Virus record (IMG/VR): IMGVR_UViG_3300017613_000079
Coordinates: 1 to 27,027 of that record
DNA from: a virus
DNA length: 27,027 nucleotides
Reading direction: 5' to 3' (one strand)
A program made the translations under genes and the position numbers. Below the pieces are notes generated by a model that was given only the letters and a program-made list of their open reading frames with translations, did no database searches and was not told the DNA's origin. Numbering within the stretch: position 1 is the first letter of the stretch; each line of letters begins with the position of its first letter. Of this stretch, positions 16,078 through 23,084 are shown piece by piece.

Positions 16078-17046
16078 TTAACTCGTTGTTACCGTTCGTA
16101 TTGCAAAGCTTGGATCAGTATATTCCTCTGTTGCAGTAACAAATGGATTTCCTCCGAATGACATACCACTAACTCCTGATGTTCCAGCAGCTCCATTAGT
16201 TTGTACAGCAGTAGCTAAACTAGCAGGATTAGCAGACCAAGTAGTCCCATCCCAAGATTGTACGTTAGCTGTCGTTGCTGGGAGTGCTCCTCCACAATAT
16301 TGAGCTGCGGCTGTAGTTCCAAACATAGCTGCATTTGCGTTGGCGGCAACTAAATTATTCGTGGTAGTCCAAGTGGATCCATCAAATGTTTCAGAAGCAT
16401 TAGTAACGGCGGGTACCTCTCCACCAGCTGAAAGAGCTGCTGTTTGAGTTCCACATCCTGCTCCCATGTTTCTTCCTGTATTCATAGCACCAGTGCCTGT
16501 CCAAGTAGATCCATCATATTTGTTTGTAGCTGTGGGGTGACTGGGGCTACCACCAAAAGCAAGACCTGCCGTTAAGGTTCCCGCTCCTCCCATTCCGCCT
16601 ATTGAGGCAGGATAAACTCCGCTAGCTGACCAAGTTGATCCATCAAAGTTTTCTGTTACATTGTGACCACCTGCAGGGCTATTTCCTCCTGCATAATAAG
16701 CAGCTGTGGTTGTTCCAGCTGTGGACATTGCGCCTGAATTTCTGGTAGGGGCTATACTATCTGGACTTGTTGTCCAAGATGATCCATCATATATTTGAGT
16801 TGTACCAAGTGGACCAGGTGCACCATCACCACCTACAGCTAAACCTGCAGTTTGCGCTCCCGCTCCCCTAATAGCATTTAATCCTACATTTAAAGCTCCT
16901 CCGGACGCAAAAGCGCCTCCAATACCTTTATATACTTTTAAAGTTCCTGTTGTATTATTATACCACATTTCACCCGACACCGGATTCGTTGGATTGGTGG
17001 TATATTTTTTGATTGTGAATCCTCTGATTTCTTTAAAGGTACTCAT
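16078..17046 (-). CDS. Kelch-type adhesin, single predicted six-bladed propeller
   Basis: A 322-residue member of the same paralogous set. N-terminus MSTFKEIRGFTIKKYTTNP then SGEMWYNNTTGTLKVYK is the shared anchor. Six repeats follow, each with a GG-ending strand (GAGAQTAGLAVGG, GCGTQTAALSAGG and others) and a YDGSxW strand; the last unit is degenerate (EEYTDPSF). The C-terminus is AIRTVTTS. One propeller against two in its neighbours suggests that this is the ancestral architecture, with the others arising by whole-domain duplication. AGGAG lies upstream of the start. Confidence 0.8.
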   Translation of the reverse strand: MSTFKEIRGFTIKKYTTNPTNPVSGEMWYNNTTGTLKVYKGIGGAFASGGALNVGLNAIRGAGAQTAGLAVGGDGAPGPLGTTQIYDGSSWTTSPDSIAPTRNSGAMSTAGTTTAAYYAGGNSPAGGHNVTENFDGSTWSASGVYPASIGGMGGAGTLTAGLAFGGSPSHPTATNKYDGSTWTGTGAMNTGRNMGAGCGTQTAALSAGGEVPAVTNASETFDGSTWTTTNNLVAANANAAMFGTTAAAQYCGGALPATTANVQSWDGTTWSANPASLATAVQTNGAAGTSGVSGMSFGGNPFVTATEEYTDPSFAIRTVTTS

Positions 17047-17053
17047 TAAACTC

Positions 17054-18088
17054 CTAATTATTCTTTAGAAGCCATCCTTGTGTTGCATCAACATACACTA
17101 AAGTAAAGGCCGCTCGTTCCGTTGCTACGGTTAAATCTGCTGCTGACCCTTGTATCTTATGTGAATTTCTTCCGACAGTTAAATTATTTGTATCAAAGGT
17201 CCCTGCATAGTCCACAAATGCTATTTCATCACCTAATGTAGCTGAGGTTGGTAATGTAACAGTAAATCCTCCCCCTGTAGTATTACAAGGATAGCCTTTA
17301 CCTGCTACAGCATTTGATGGATCCGCTGTAATAACAGCATTCCATGATGTTCCACCTGAGTTTTCTACCCAAGCGAGTGTTCCATCTGTTTGAGATGTTA
17401 ACACATAATCATTTGCGCCTGCTGCTGTTTGAGGCCACGTCAAAGTATAAGACGTAGTACTATTTGCTGCTTTCTGACCTATATACTGACCACTGGCATC
17501 GTCCTGTAGTCTCATTTCTTTCGAAGTTCCGATATTTAAACCTGTTGAATCCCAATAGAGATTTGCATCTCCACCGAATGCTCCTGAATTATTATATTGA
17601 ATTTGTGTATCTGATCCTGCTGGTGCAGTTGTTAATGAAACTTCTGTTATATCTGGATTAGTACCATCGTTCGCAGTGGCACATAAAATTCTCCAATCTT
17701 TTTGTGCAGACGTCCAAGTAAAACTGTCTCCTGAACCAGAGGCATATTTAAATTGTACTGTATAAGAACCAGTTGTACTATTTTTAACAAAATACCACGT
17801 CTCTACATCGATAGGTATAGTTACAATTTTATTTCCTGTAATTGCTTGACCAGATTCTGAACCTAAAATAATTACTCTTGTTGCAAGAGTTGCACCTGTT
17901 GCTCCATCCGATACCGTTAATTCAGTTGTGTTTGCGCCTGTACCTGCAGCATTAAGTGTTTGAACCTTATATCCTGCGGCTAACTGTTCTATAAGTTGTA
18001 AATTTGTATTTGTCTTTGTTCCCCAAGTTCCAGCGTTCTCACCGGTAACCATTAATTCGACGCCCAAAGGGGTATGTGTAGATGGCAT
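17054..18088 (-). CDS. Tail fibre protein
   Basis: A 344-residue fibre-like protein. The N-terminus (MPSTHTPLGVELMVTGENAG then TWGTKTNTNL) is one I recall from marine-phage tail fibres and may be the attachment part. The centre contains DTQIQYNNSGAFGGDANLYWD and TLTWPQTAAGANDYVLTSQ, phrases of repetitive fibre shafts. The C-terminal domain (about residues 245-344) has VTLPTSATLGDEIAFVDYAG, DTNNLTVGRNSHKIQG and FTLVYVDATQGWLLKNN, a beta-rich head domain common in marine-phage fibres. It is the first gene after the predicted promoter at 18124-18152, with AGGAG eight bases before ATG, so it probably heads the adhesin module. Confidence 0.8.
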   Translation of the reverse strand: MPSTHTPLGVELMVTGENAGTWGTKTNTNLQLIEQLAAGYKVQTLNAAGTGANTTELTVSDGATGATLATRVIILGSESGQAITGNKIVTIPIDVETWYFVKNSTTGSYTVQFKYASGSGDSFTWTSAQKDWRILCATANDGTNPDITEVSLTTAPAGSDTQIQYNNSGAFGGDANLYWDSTGLNIGTSKEMRLQDDASGQYIGQKAANSTTSYTLTWPQTAAGANDYVLTSQTDGTLAWVENSGGTSWNAVITADPSNAVAGKGYPCNTTGGGFTVTLPTSATLGDEIAFVDYAGTFDTNNLTVGRNSHKIQGSAADLTVATERAAFTLVYVDATQGWLLKNN

Positions 18089-18123
18089 AAGTTATCTCCT
18101 AATTAATACGTATCTTATCTGTT

Positions 18124-18152
18124 TTTATATTTAATATTATACATAATGTCAA
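18124..18152 (-). promoter_or_regulatory. Near-consensus sigma-70-type promoter
   Basis: On the minus strand a perfect -35 box TTGACA (18152-18147) is followed by a 17-base spacer and a -10 box TATAAA (18129-18124, five of six consensus bases). It lies in a 70-base gap, one of the few real gaps in this operon, and the start site would fall about 30 bases before the tail-fibre ATG. Downstream is a clear AGGAG. This would let host RNA polymerase transcribe the adhesin module independently of upstream capsid genes. Confidence 0.7.
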
Positions 18153-18158
18153 CATAGA

Positions 18159-19064
18159 TTAAACCCGAGTTACACGTGTATATCCTGCTGCTTGCGTTCC
18201 AGTAACAGTAGTATATCCGCCTGTTTGAGTTCCAGTCACAGTAGAATAACTTGCACTTTGAGTTCCAGTAATTGCCTTAAATCCTAATGGAGATACATTT
18301 CCTAGAGTTGTAGTAGCGGTTAAACCTAAACCAACCAAACTACCATTCGTAAGTTGAGTAGTTGTAGGAGTTCCTAGAGTCGTGCTAGCTGATTGACCCG
18401 TTAAAGTATGTAAAGTTACTGGAGAAACAGTCAACGTACCTAATGCTGTTGTTGCAGATTGACCTGCTAAAGTCAGTGTAGGATTTGATGAAAAAGATAA
18501 AGTTCCCAGTGCCCCTGTAGCTGATAATCCTAATCCAACCAAACTACCATTCGTAAGTTGGGTAGTTGTAGGAGTTCCTAAAGTAGTACTCGCTGATAAA
18601 CCTGTTAGTCCTATGGAATGATCATCAATAGATACATTGCCATATGAAGATATAAGTGATTGTCCGGCTAGTGTAAATGTAGCGTCCGATTTTGTAGTTA
18701 ATGAACCAACAGTAGATGTCGCTGACAGACCTGTAAGACCCATCAATTGATCTGGAATTGATGCCAAACTTCCAAGAGTTGTTGTAGCTGATAAACCTGT
18801 TAAAGTATATTGGGCCGCGTCAACAGAACCCCAACCATTTTCTCCCCAGTTAAGTGTGCCCCAACCAGGTTTTACTTCTGTTGTTAAAGTTCCAAGAGTT
18901 GTTGTAGCTGATAAACCAGTAAGAGTTATTGTATGATCAGAAAGATCTCCCCATTCAGAATCACCCCAAGCTTTTGCACCCCAACCTGTTGCTAAAGGTG
19001 TAGCTTCGTTCCAATAAGCCTGACCCCAGGTTAATCGGCCCCATCCTGAAGAAACGTCTGCCAT
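18159..19064 (-). CDS. Repetitive W-G / LTGLSATTTLG virion protein
   Basis: A 301-residue low-complexity protein. The N-terminal part has tryptophan-glycine units (GWGRLTWGQAYWNE, GWGAKAWGDSEWGD, GWGTLNWGENGWGS). These are followed by nine imperfect 15-residue repeats of the LTGLSATTTLGTLTT type and then three copies of a VTGTQxxxYxxV unit to the end. I recall such W-G proteins next to tail fibres in many marine phages. They are probably fibrous surface or attachment proteins. It lies just upstream of the promoter of the tail-fibre module, and AGGA precedes its start. No catalytic motif is present. Confidence 0.7.
   Translation of the reverse strand: MADVSSGWGRLTWGQAYWNEATPLATGWGAKAWGDSEWGDLSDHTITLTGLSATTTLGTLTTEVKPGWGTLNWGENGWGSVDAAQYTLTGLSATTTLGSLASIPDQLMGLTGLSATSTVGSLTTKSDATFTLAGQSLISSYGNVSIDDHSIGLTGLSASTTLGTPTTTQLTNGSLVGLGLSATGALGTLSFSSNPTLTLAGQSATTALGTLTVSPVTLHTLTGQSASTTLGTPTTTQLTNGSLVGLGLTATTTLGNVSPLGFKAITGTQSASYSTVTGTQTGGYTTVTGTQAAGYTRVTRV
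18331..18392. repeat. Direct repeat, copy A (partner 18535-18596)
   Basis: A 62-base stretch is repeated 204 bases away with about five mismatches, the first 26 bases being identical. The spacing is exactly 68 codons, so it keeps frame inside the W-G protein gene and encodes the TPTTTQLTNGSLVGLGL segment twice. It indicates a fairly recent in-frame duplication. Confidence 0.85.
18535..18596. repeat. Direct repeat, copy B (partner 18331-18392)
   Basis: Second copy of the in-frame 62-base repeat within the W-G protein gene. The few differences from copy A are mostly at third codon positions, which indicates that the encoded peptide is kept by selection. Confidence 0.85.
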
Positions 19065-19073
19065 GAGACTTTC

Positions 19074-19541
19074 CTATGCTATCTGAATGATTGCGTTGCC
19101 TGCTGTTTGCGCTGGAAATTCAACGGTGAATGTACCAGAAGTTACGGTTTTATCCGCACCAAAATTAATTGCACATACCGCTTTGTTAGCATTTGTTGAA
19201 TTATAAATTAAACAACCTCTTGCTGTAAATGATGCAGTTGATCCCCAACTTGTACTTGCGAATAAACAACATGCAGTATCGCCAGACAATACAGGTGTTG
19301 TACTTGTTAAAGAATTTCCACCACTTGTATATCCTGAACCTGTTGTTGTAACTTCGTAGGTATCCGTAGGATCTGCAGTTGGATCAGAGGCTGCTGCCCA
19401 TGCAGTTGTTGATTTACTTAAAGTTGCACTATTGCTTGAATACAAAGCTAATTTAAATGTGTCCGTACTACCAGTAAAATTATGACCCTCTACTAAAATT
19501 TCTTGTTTAAAACTATTACAAATTGCTGATGTTATTGCCAT
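19074..19541 (-). CDS. Beta-rich hypothetical virion protein
   Basis: A 155-residue Thr/Ser/Ala-rich protein starting MAITSAICNSFKQEILVEGH with a FKLALYSSNSATL segment, then a Tyr/Gly linker (TTTGSGYTSGGNSL). It ends in alternating strands (CAINFGADKTVTSGTFTVEF). I recall this as a recurrent marine-phage structural protein next to W-G proteins, but its exact role is unknown. Three Cys near the middle and end (CC and CLIY) are unusual for a phage surface protein made in cytoplasm. AGGAG stands upstream of the start. It forms a tight pair with the W-G protein (nine-base gap). Confidence 0.6.
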   Translation of the reverse strand: MAITSAICNSFKQEILVEGHNFTGSTDTFKLALYSSNSATLSKSTTAWAAASDPTADPTDTYEVTTTGSGYTSGGNSLTSTTPVLSGDTACCLFASTSWGSTASFTARGCLIYNSTNANKAVCAINFGADKTVTSGTFTVEFPAQTAGNAIIQIA

Positions 19542-19554
19542 AAAAATCTCCTAA

Positions 19555-20286
19555 TTATTGAGGCGGTGATTCGATTGGAATTCTTATTGTTCCATCCGTA
19601 TAATCGTCTCGTCTTCTTCTTCCAATTTGCATTGCTGCAAACTTCTGTAGTTCTTGTGTATACTTTTGTTCATATAATGTCAACATATCTGCTGGTCCTT
19701 TTAAAAATCCATAAGCTTCAACTAAAGAAGCATATAAAAGACCTTGTGGGAAGTACCTACTTATATAAGTTCCAGAAGTATTAGTCCCTAAACCTGTAGG
19801 CATTTTATTATAATATATTCTAAATATATAATTAGCATCTGGAGTAGGCGCCAAATAAATAGATCCTGAAGTAGTATCAGTTATTCCTGTAGCCCCTCCA
19901 AACATAGAATAATATTTAGGTTTACCTGTAACATCAGCTCCTGATGTAGTAGATCCTTCAGGTCCTGTTAATCTTCCTACATATTCACTTAAAAAAGTTT
20001 GATCACGTCTCTCTAACCATGTACCCATTTCCGTGGAATTAGTAGCATTAAAAACTTCAACACCTCTAACAAATAAAGTTCCAGCTGGAACTCTAATGTT
20101 ATTAACATCTGTAGCCATGGTTCCTTCATCTACAAATCTATCTGAATCCATAGGACAATCAAGATTGATTCTAAATTCTGCATTTTCAATAAATCTGCCT
20201 AGAGTAGCACCACTAAAAACAGTACTATCTACTTCAGTATAATTTCTAATGTCAGCTTCTAATGCTGAAAGTGTATATCCTGCCAT
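19555..20286 (-). CDS. Head-to-tail adaptor, SU10-adaptor-like
   Basis: A 243-residue protein. The opening MAGYTLSALEADIRNYTEVD and then FIENAEFRINLDCPMDSDRF resembles the phage SU10-type adaptor family. The C-terminal half has YFPQGLLYASLVEAYGFLKG and YEQKYTQELQKFAAMQIGRR, typical of these helical-bundle adaptors (YEQKY..EL near the end). The adaptor ring joins the portal to the tail. It is coupled to the upstream gene by one base (TAATG). A P22 gp4-like protein two genes upstream completes the connector set. Confidence 0.75.
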   Translation of the reverse strand: MAGYTLSALEADIRNYTEVDSTVFSGATLGRFIENAEFRINLDCPMDSDRFVDEGTMATDVNNIRVPAGTLFVRGVEVFNATNSTEMGTWLERRDQTFLSEYVGRLTGPEGSTTSGADVTGKPKYYSMFGGATGITDTTSGSIYLAPTPDANYIFRIYYNKMPTGLGTNTSGTYISRYFPQGLLYASLVEAYGFLKGPADMLTLYEQKYTQELQKFAAMQIGRRRRDDYTDGTIRIPIESPPQ

Positions 20287-20852
20287 TATGCTTCTATGGT
20301 TACCGGTCCAACGGACACTGGATAACCTCCTCCTTCTTTGCTCCCTACTGTAGCTGTATCAGTATTTACAACAAAATAAAACCAGTCAGTTGTAAAATCT
20401 GTATCTCTAGCACCAGAGACATATTTCCCTGTAGTAATAGCATAGCCTGCGGCTAGTGCAATTTTAGCTCCTGTAATTCCATCCCAACTTTCTGGATTCG
20501 CATAAGCTCCTGCCGTGCTAGGCATTCCTCTAAAACGATAAGTATCTCCATTGGTTAAACCATGATTAGGTACATTAACATTTATATAAGAAGATCCTGC
20601 ACCATAAGTTATAAAAGGATCAAAAGGCATTAACTGTGGAACAGCTGGAGCTATTCTTGAAGGTCTTGCATGTTCTAAACCTTGAGGATCCGCTCCTATG
20701 GGATGAGGTTGTAATTGAGGTTGTTTAATTTCAAATTCAGAAGTATGTACCCATGCGCCAGTCCATTCCTGTACCATTTCTTTATATGGAAATGCTACAC
20801 CAGACCTGTCTGATATTGCAAGTGCTCTTCTACCTTTTGAAAATCTAGCCAT
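20286..20852 (-). CDS. Conserved marine-phage structural protein
   Basis: A 188-residue protein. The N-terminal third (RRALAISDRSGVAFPYKEMV then QEWTGAWVHTSEFEIKQPQL) is a module I recall from pelagiphage and other marine-phage connector regions. The rest is a beta domain (SSYINVNVPNHGLTNGDTYRF, then strands ending GYPVSVGPVTIEA). It sits between the gp4-like protein and the adaptor with one-base overlaps on both sides. This argues for a structural part of the neck or tail. No known enzymatic signature. Confidence 0.65.
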   Translation of the reverse strand: MARFSKGRRALAISDRSGVAFPYKEMVQEWTGAWVHTSEFEIKQPQLQPHPIGADPQGLEHARPSRIAPAVPQLMPFDPFITYGAGSSYINVNVPNHGLTNGDTYRFRGMPSTAGAYANPESWDGITGAKIALAAGYAITTGKYVSGARDTDFTTDWFYFVVNTDTATVGSKEGGGYPVSVGPVTIEA

Positions 20853-21655
20853 TATATATTCGGGTAATAAGTTTTAGGGGTTATATAAGTACTAGCTGCA
20901 GAACCATCTTCTGACGCTGCTCTAGCAAATTCATCTTCGTATAATAATTTCATTTCTTGTGTTCTTTGTGGTGCAAACTTCATAGATAAATAATATGCAA
21001 GTCCTGACACCATTGGTGGAATAAATCTATAAGGAGCATCTGTTGCATTTGTAAATGTTCCCACATCCTGAATTCTTTGGACATAATAAACATTTAAATA
21101 ATTAGCCGCAGCTGTTGAATTAGGTAAAGGATAAATAGTAATCGTAACTTTATCTATAAATCTTTGAACCCAGTATTGTGATGGTGTTCCAAGGGATGCT
21201 TTATTTGCTGTTGCAGAATAAGCGTCTCTTGCAACTTTAGTTAAACCTATATCTGATTGAGAAGTGGTATTATAATTTTGTCTATATGTAACATTTAAAA
21301 TATCCGTAATACCGTAGATATTTGTTACTGGAGTAGTGGTTGCTTGAGGGGGTTCCGCGCCTCCCGGAACATCAGTTGAATTTCTATAGAAAGTATAAGT
21401 ACCAGAGCCTTCGGCTGTAGCGTCTACATTAGTTGCAGAACCTTCTATAATATTTATATTAGTATTTCCTACTTCCCAAAAATGTATGCCTCTATTTCCC
21501 CATTCTTGAAAAAGAATATTTAATGATCTTCTAGCTGTTTTAAGTTGATGACCTGCAGAACCTACTAAACCAATACGTTCATACGCATCAGCTATAATTT
21601 CATCAATAGAAAAGTCCTGGTCAAAACTATATGCTCCAGAAGTAGTATTTGCCAT
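20852..21655 (-). CDS. P22 gp4-like head-completion / tail accessory protein
   Basis: A 267-residue protein. The N-terminal part has IDEIIADAYERIGL and TARRSLNILFQEWGNRGIHF, the hallmark of the P22 gp4-type tail accessory (head-completion) family. The rest has beta strands (VTITIYPLPN) and a C-terminal helix set (PYRFIPPMVSGLAYYLSMKF, then MKLLYEDEFARAASED) also typical of the family. In P22 the protein forms a ring between the portal and gp10 and closes the filled head. A P22 gp10-like protein is present at 5906-8074, which fits. The gene overlaps the next by one base. Confidence 0.82.
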   Translation of the reverse strand: MANTTSGAYSFDQDFSIDEIIADAYERIGLVGSAGHQLKTARRSLNILFQEWGNRGIHFWEVGNTNINIIEGSATNVDATAEGSGTYTFYRNSTDVPGGAEPPQATTTPVTNIYGITDILNVTYRQNYNTTSQSDIGLTKVARDAYSATANKASLGTPSQYWVQRFIDKVTITIYPLPNSTAAANYLNVYYVQRIQDVGTFTNATDAPYRFIPPMVSGLAYYLSMKFAPQRTQEMKLLYEDEFARAASEDGSAASTYITPKTYYPNI

Positions 21656-21663
21656 TATAATTC

Positions 21664-21945
21664 CTATCCATAAAAGAACGTAACCATGTCAATAGTCGCT
21701 AATGTTGCTTTGGCCGATGTTTTACAATAAAGACCAGTTCCTGGAAAGACAACAGTTTTCACTACCGCTGTTGATGCACCTGTAGGCACATCAAAAACAG
21801 CAAGAGATGTAGTATCATCTAAAATAGTAATACTTCCTGCCGCATTATCATTTACATAGTAAAATCCTAGTACTCTAGCCGGACCTGCAAAAATAGTTCC
21901 TGTTGCAGCAAGCCTGGTTGTTTTTATATCCACTGGATATGACAT
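21664..21945 (-). CDS. Small beta-rich virion protein
   Basis: A 93-residue protein, MSYPVDIKTTRLAATGTIFA followed by GPARVLGFYYVNDNAAGSIT. It is a compact beta-barrel pattern with a terminal VTFFYG that I recall from small structural proteins of many marine phages. It lies between the second terminator hairpin and the gp4-like gene, and its AAGGAG ribosome site is formed directly by the bases after the hairpin T-run. Probably a head or neck decoration protein; exact role unknown. Confidence 0.65.
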   Translation of the reverse strand: MSYPVDIKTTRLAATGTIFAGPARVLGFYYVNDNAAGSITILDDTTSLAVFDVPTGASTAVVKTVVFPGTGLYCKTSAKATLATIDMVTFFYG

Positions 21946-21959
21946 ATTTTTATCTCCTT

Positions 21960-21985
21960 AAAAAGTGCTCCCGGAGGAGCACTTT
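21960..21985 (-). terminator. Intrinsic terminator / attenuator with UCCG tetraloop
   Basis: Read on the minus strand, GTGCTCC-TCCG-GGAGCAC forms a perfect seven-pair GC-rich core (extended to ten pairs by A-T pairs) with a C(UCCG)G loop of the stable UNCG class. It is followed by TTTTT (21964-21960). This is a textbook intrinsic terminator placed right after the stop of the 152-residue virion gene. The next gene's Shine-Dalgarno starts at once, so partial read-through seems intended. Confidence 0.8.
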
Positions 21986-21997
21986 AATTATTAGTTA

Positions 21998-22456
21998 TTA
22001 ACCAACGTCAACAGCTTGAATATAAGTAACTGTTATCCAACCTTCACCTGCTCCCAGGTTATTGTAAGTTAAAAGCAATCTTCTATCCGTGTCTCCGACG
22101 TCTGCCCAAGCATCAACTCTTGCTTTACTAGCTCCAGCTGTAATTTTAATGATACCTAAAGTACCACCAGCTATCGCTAATGCTGCTGTAAATGCCGTAG
22201 CATCACCAACATAACCTAAACCAGCTGTAGTTGCAGCTCCACTCCATACAACACTTACATATAAATCTGCAGAAACCAATTGGCTCTTTGCAGGGATTAT
22301 AATATCTGTTGTACTAGAAGCAGCAGCTTGAGTGATTTTTTCTGTTTGTGACATTAACACATAACCTGTGTTTTTCATATCCGAACCAACAGTAGTACCA
22401 GTAGTATTTTTAATACCTCCAGCTAATATTGGACCCGAAAAAGTTGTATTTGCCAT
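21998..22456 (-). CDS. Virion protein, probably capsid or neck associated
   Basis: A 152-residue protein opening MANTTFSGPILAGGIKNTTG, the style of start shared by marine-phage capsid-region structural proteins. The centre has MSQTEKITQAAASSTTDIII and strands (QLVSADLYVSVVWS), and the end is TDRRLLLTYNNLGAG plus a WITVTYIQAVDVG strand, a beta-rich fold. TAGGAGGA precedes the ATG. It follows the palindrome-rich gap and is followed at once by a strong terminator, so it forms its own short expression unit, as expected for an abundant virion protein. No named family recognised. Confidence 0.7.
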   Translation of the reverse strand: MANTTFSGPILAGGIKNTTGTTVGSDMKNTGYVLMSQTEKITQAAASSTTDIIIPAKSQLVSADLYVSVVWSGAATTAGLGYVGDATAFTAALAIAGGTLGIIKITAGASKARVDAWADVGDTDRRLLLTYNNLGAGEGWITVTYIQAVDVG

Positions 22457-22622
22457 AATATTCCTCCTAGAATATTTAAATGTAGTCCCTAGGGATGTCG
22501 ACTATACGCGTCTACATTTAAGTTTATTTTAAATTTGTATAGTGATTTATTTATATGCTAATTTTGAGTAGAGCGCAAGAGGGCGTCTAAGAAATATACG
22601 ATTTCAGCGATGTGGCGTTTAT
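22457..22622. other. Non-coding gap between two structural genes
   Basis: No gene fits in these 166 bases. They hold the palindrome cluster at 22476-22521 and an AT-rich segment. That segment includes a weak sigma-70-like match on the minus strand (TTGCGC, 17 bases, TATAAA) and a TCACTATA octamer (22545-22538). A GCGTCTA heptamer occurs twice (22508-22514 and 22583-22589). Confidence 0.6.
22476..22521. promoter_or_regulatory. Palindrome cluster within a long inverted repeat
   Basis: Ten-base arms TTAAATGTAG (22476-22485) and CTACATTTAA (22512-22521) form a perfect inverted repeat. Between them are three separate palindromes: TCCCTAGGGA (22486-22495), GTCGAC (22497-22502) and ACGCGT (22506-22511). 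On the minus strand the structure ends some ten bases before the ribosome site of the virion gene. It is not followed by a T-run, so it is not an ordinary terminator. It could be a protein-binding site, an mRNA leader structure or a processing site. Confidence 0.55.
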
Positions 22623-22832
22623 CTAAGTAGCCACAGAAACTTGTGGGGCAGAATTAACGATTGTATTTTCTCTATCTGCAATCTTCGATTCCTCGGCTTT
22701 AATCTCATTGATAACTTCTTTAATTTTATTATCAATTCTGACCATATTAAGAGTATATTTTCCACTTTGCTCATACTCTAACTGCCACTTCAACTCCAAG
22801 GATCGTTTTTGTTTGTACAGTTCTTGTACCAT
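22623..22832 (-). CDS. Small coiled-coil protein
   Basis: A 69-residue helical protein: MVQELYKQKRSLELKWQLEY, then IDNKIKEVINEIKAEESKIA with heptad spacing, ending in APQVSVAT. I chose the ATG at 22832 because GAGGAGG lies six bases before it. The in-frame ATG 15 bases upstream is itself part of that ribosome site and has none of its own. The gene begins inside the end of the preceding small gene (62 bases shared). It lies directly after the capsid block. Function unknown; a minor head or assembly factor is possible. Confidence 0.65.
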   Translation of the reverse strand: MVQELYKQKRSLELKWQLEYEQSGKYTLNMVRIDNKIKEVINEIKAEESKIADRENTIVNSAPQVSVAT

Positions 22833-23025
22833 CAACAACCTCCTCATAGGTTATTCGTTTTACCTTGGGATCCATCATTTCTCCAAGATACTCCCATTTT
22901 ATACTCTTATCTCCCAATTTGTCAACTATTGAATTTTCAATAGATTCAACATTATCTTCAGCTAATACTTCAAATTTAGCAAGATATTGGTAAGCATTAA
23001 GATGGACTAGGAATTTTTTAAGCAT
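22771..23025 (-). CDS. Small hypothetical protein after the major capsid gene
   Basis: An 84-residue protein, MLKKFLVHLNAYQYLAKFEV onward, with mixed strands and helices (DNVESIENSIVDKLGDKSIK) ending in KTILGVEVAVRV. It is the first gene after the hairpin that follows the major capsid gene and has only a weak ribosome site (TAAGAA). Its last 62 bases are shared with the start of the next gene in another frame. No family recognised. Confidence 0.6.
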   Translation of the reverse strand: MLKKFLVHLNAYQYLAKFEVLAEDNVESIENSIVDKLGDKSIKWEYLGEMMDPKVKRITYEEVVDGTRTVQTKTILGVEVAVRV

Positions 23026-23043
23026 TTCTTACTGTATTTTTAA

Positions 23044-23072
23044 AATGAGGCCGAATTATGTCCGGCCTCATT
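23044..23072 (-). terminator. Stem-loop after the capsid gene, terminator-like
   Basis: AATGAGGCCG and CGGCCTCATT pair perfectly over ten bases around a nine-base loop, and on the minus strand the stem runs into ATTTTA. The core is GC-rich (GAGGCCG/CGGCCTC), but the T-run is short, so termination is probably partial. Placed 12 bases after the major capsid stop, it would limit transcription into tail genes and may protect the capsid mRNA 3' end. Confidence 0.7.
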
Positions 23073-23084
23073 AATTAGTTTAGA

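Noticed and set aside
11994-17046. Galactose-oxidase-like enzymes or a diversity-generating retroelement target array
   Set aside because: The Kelch pattern is present, but no copper-site motif, reverse transcriptase or template repeat is visible; binding proteins explain the data better.
22538-22545. TCACTATA octamer like the core of a T7 promoter
   Set aside because: One octamer is expected by chance in a window of this size; another copy occurs inside a coding region at 96-103, and no phage RNA polymerase gene is seen.
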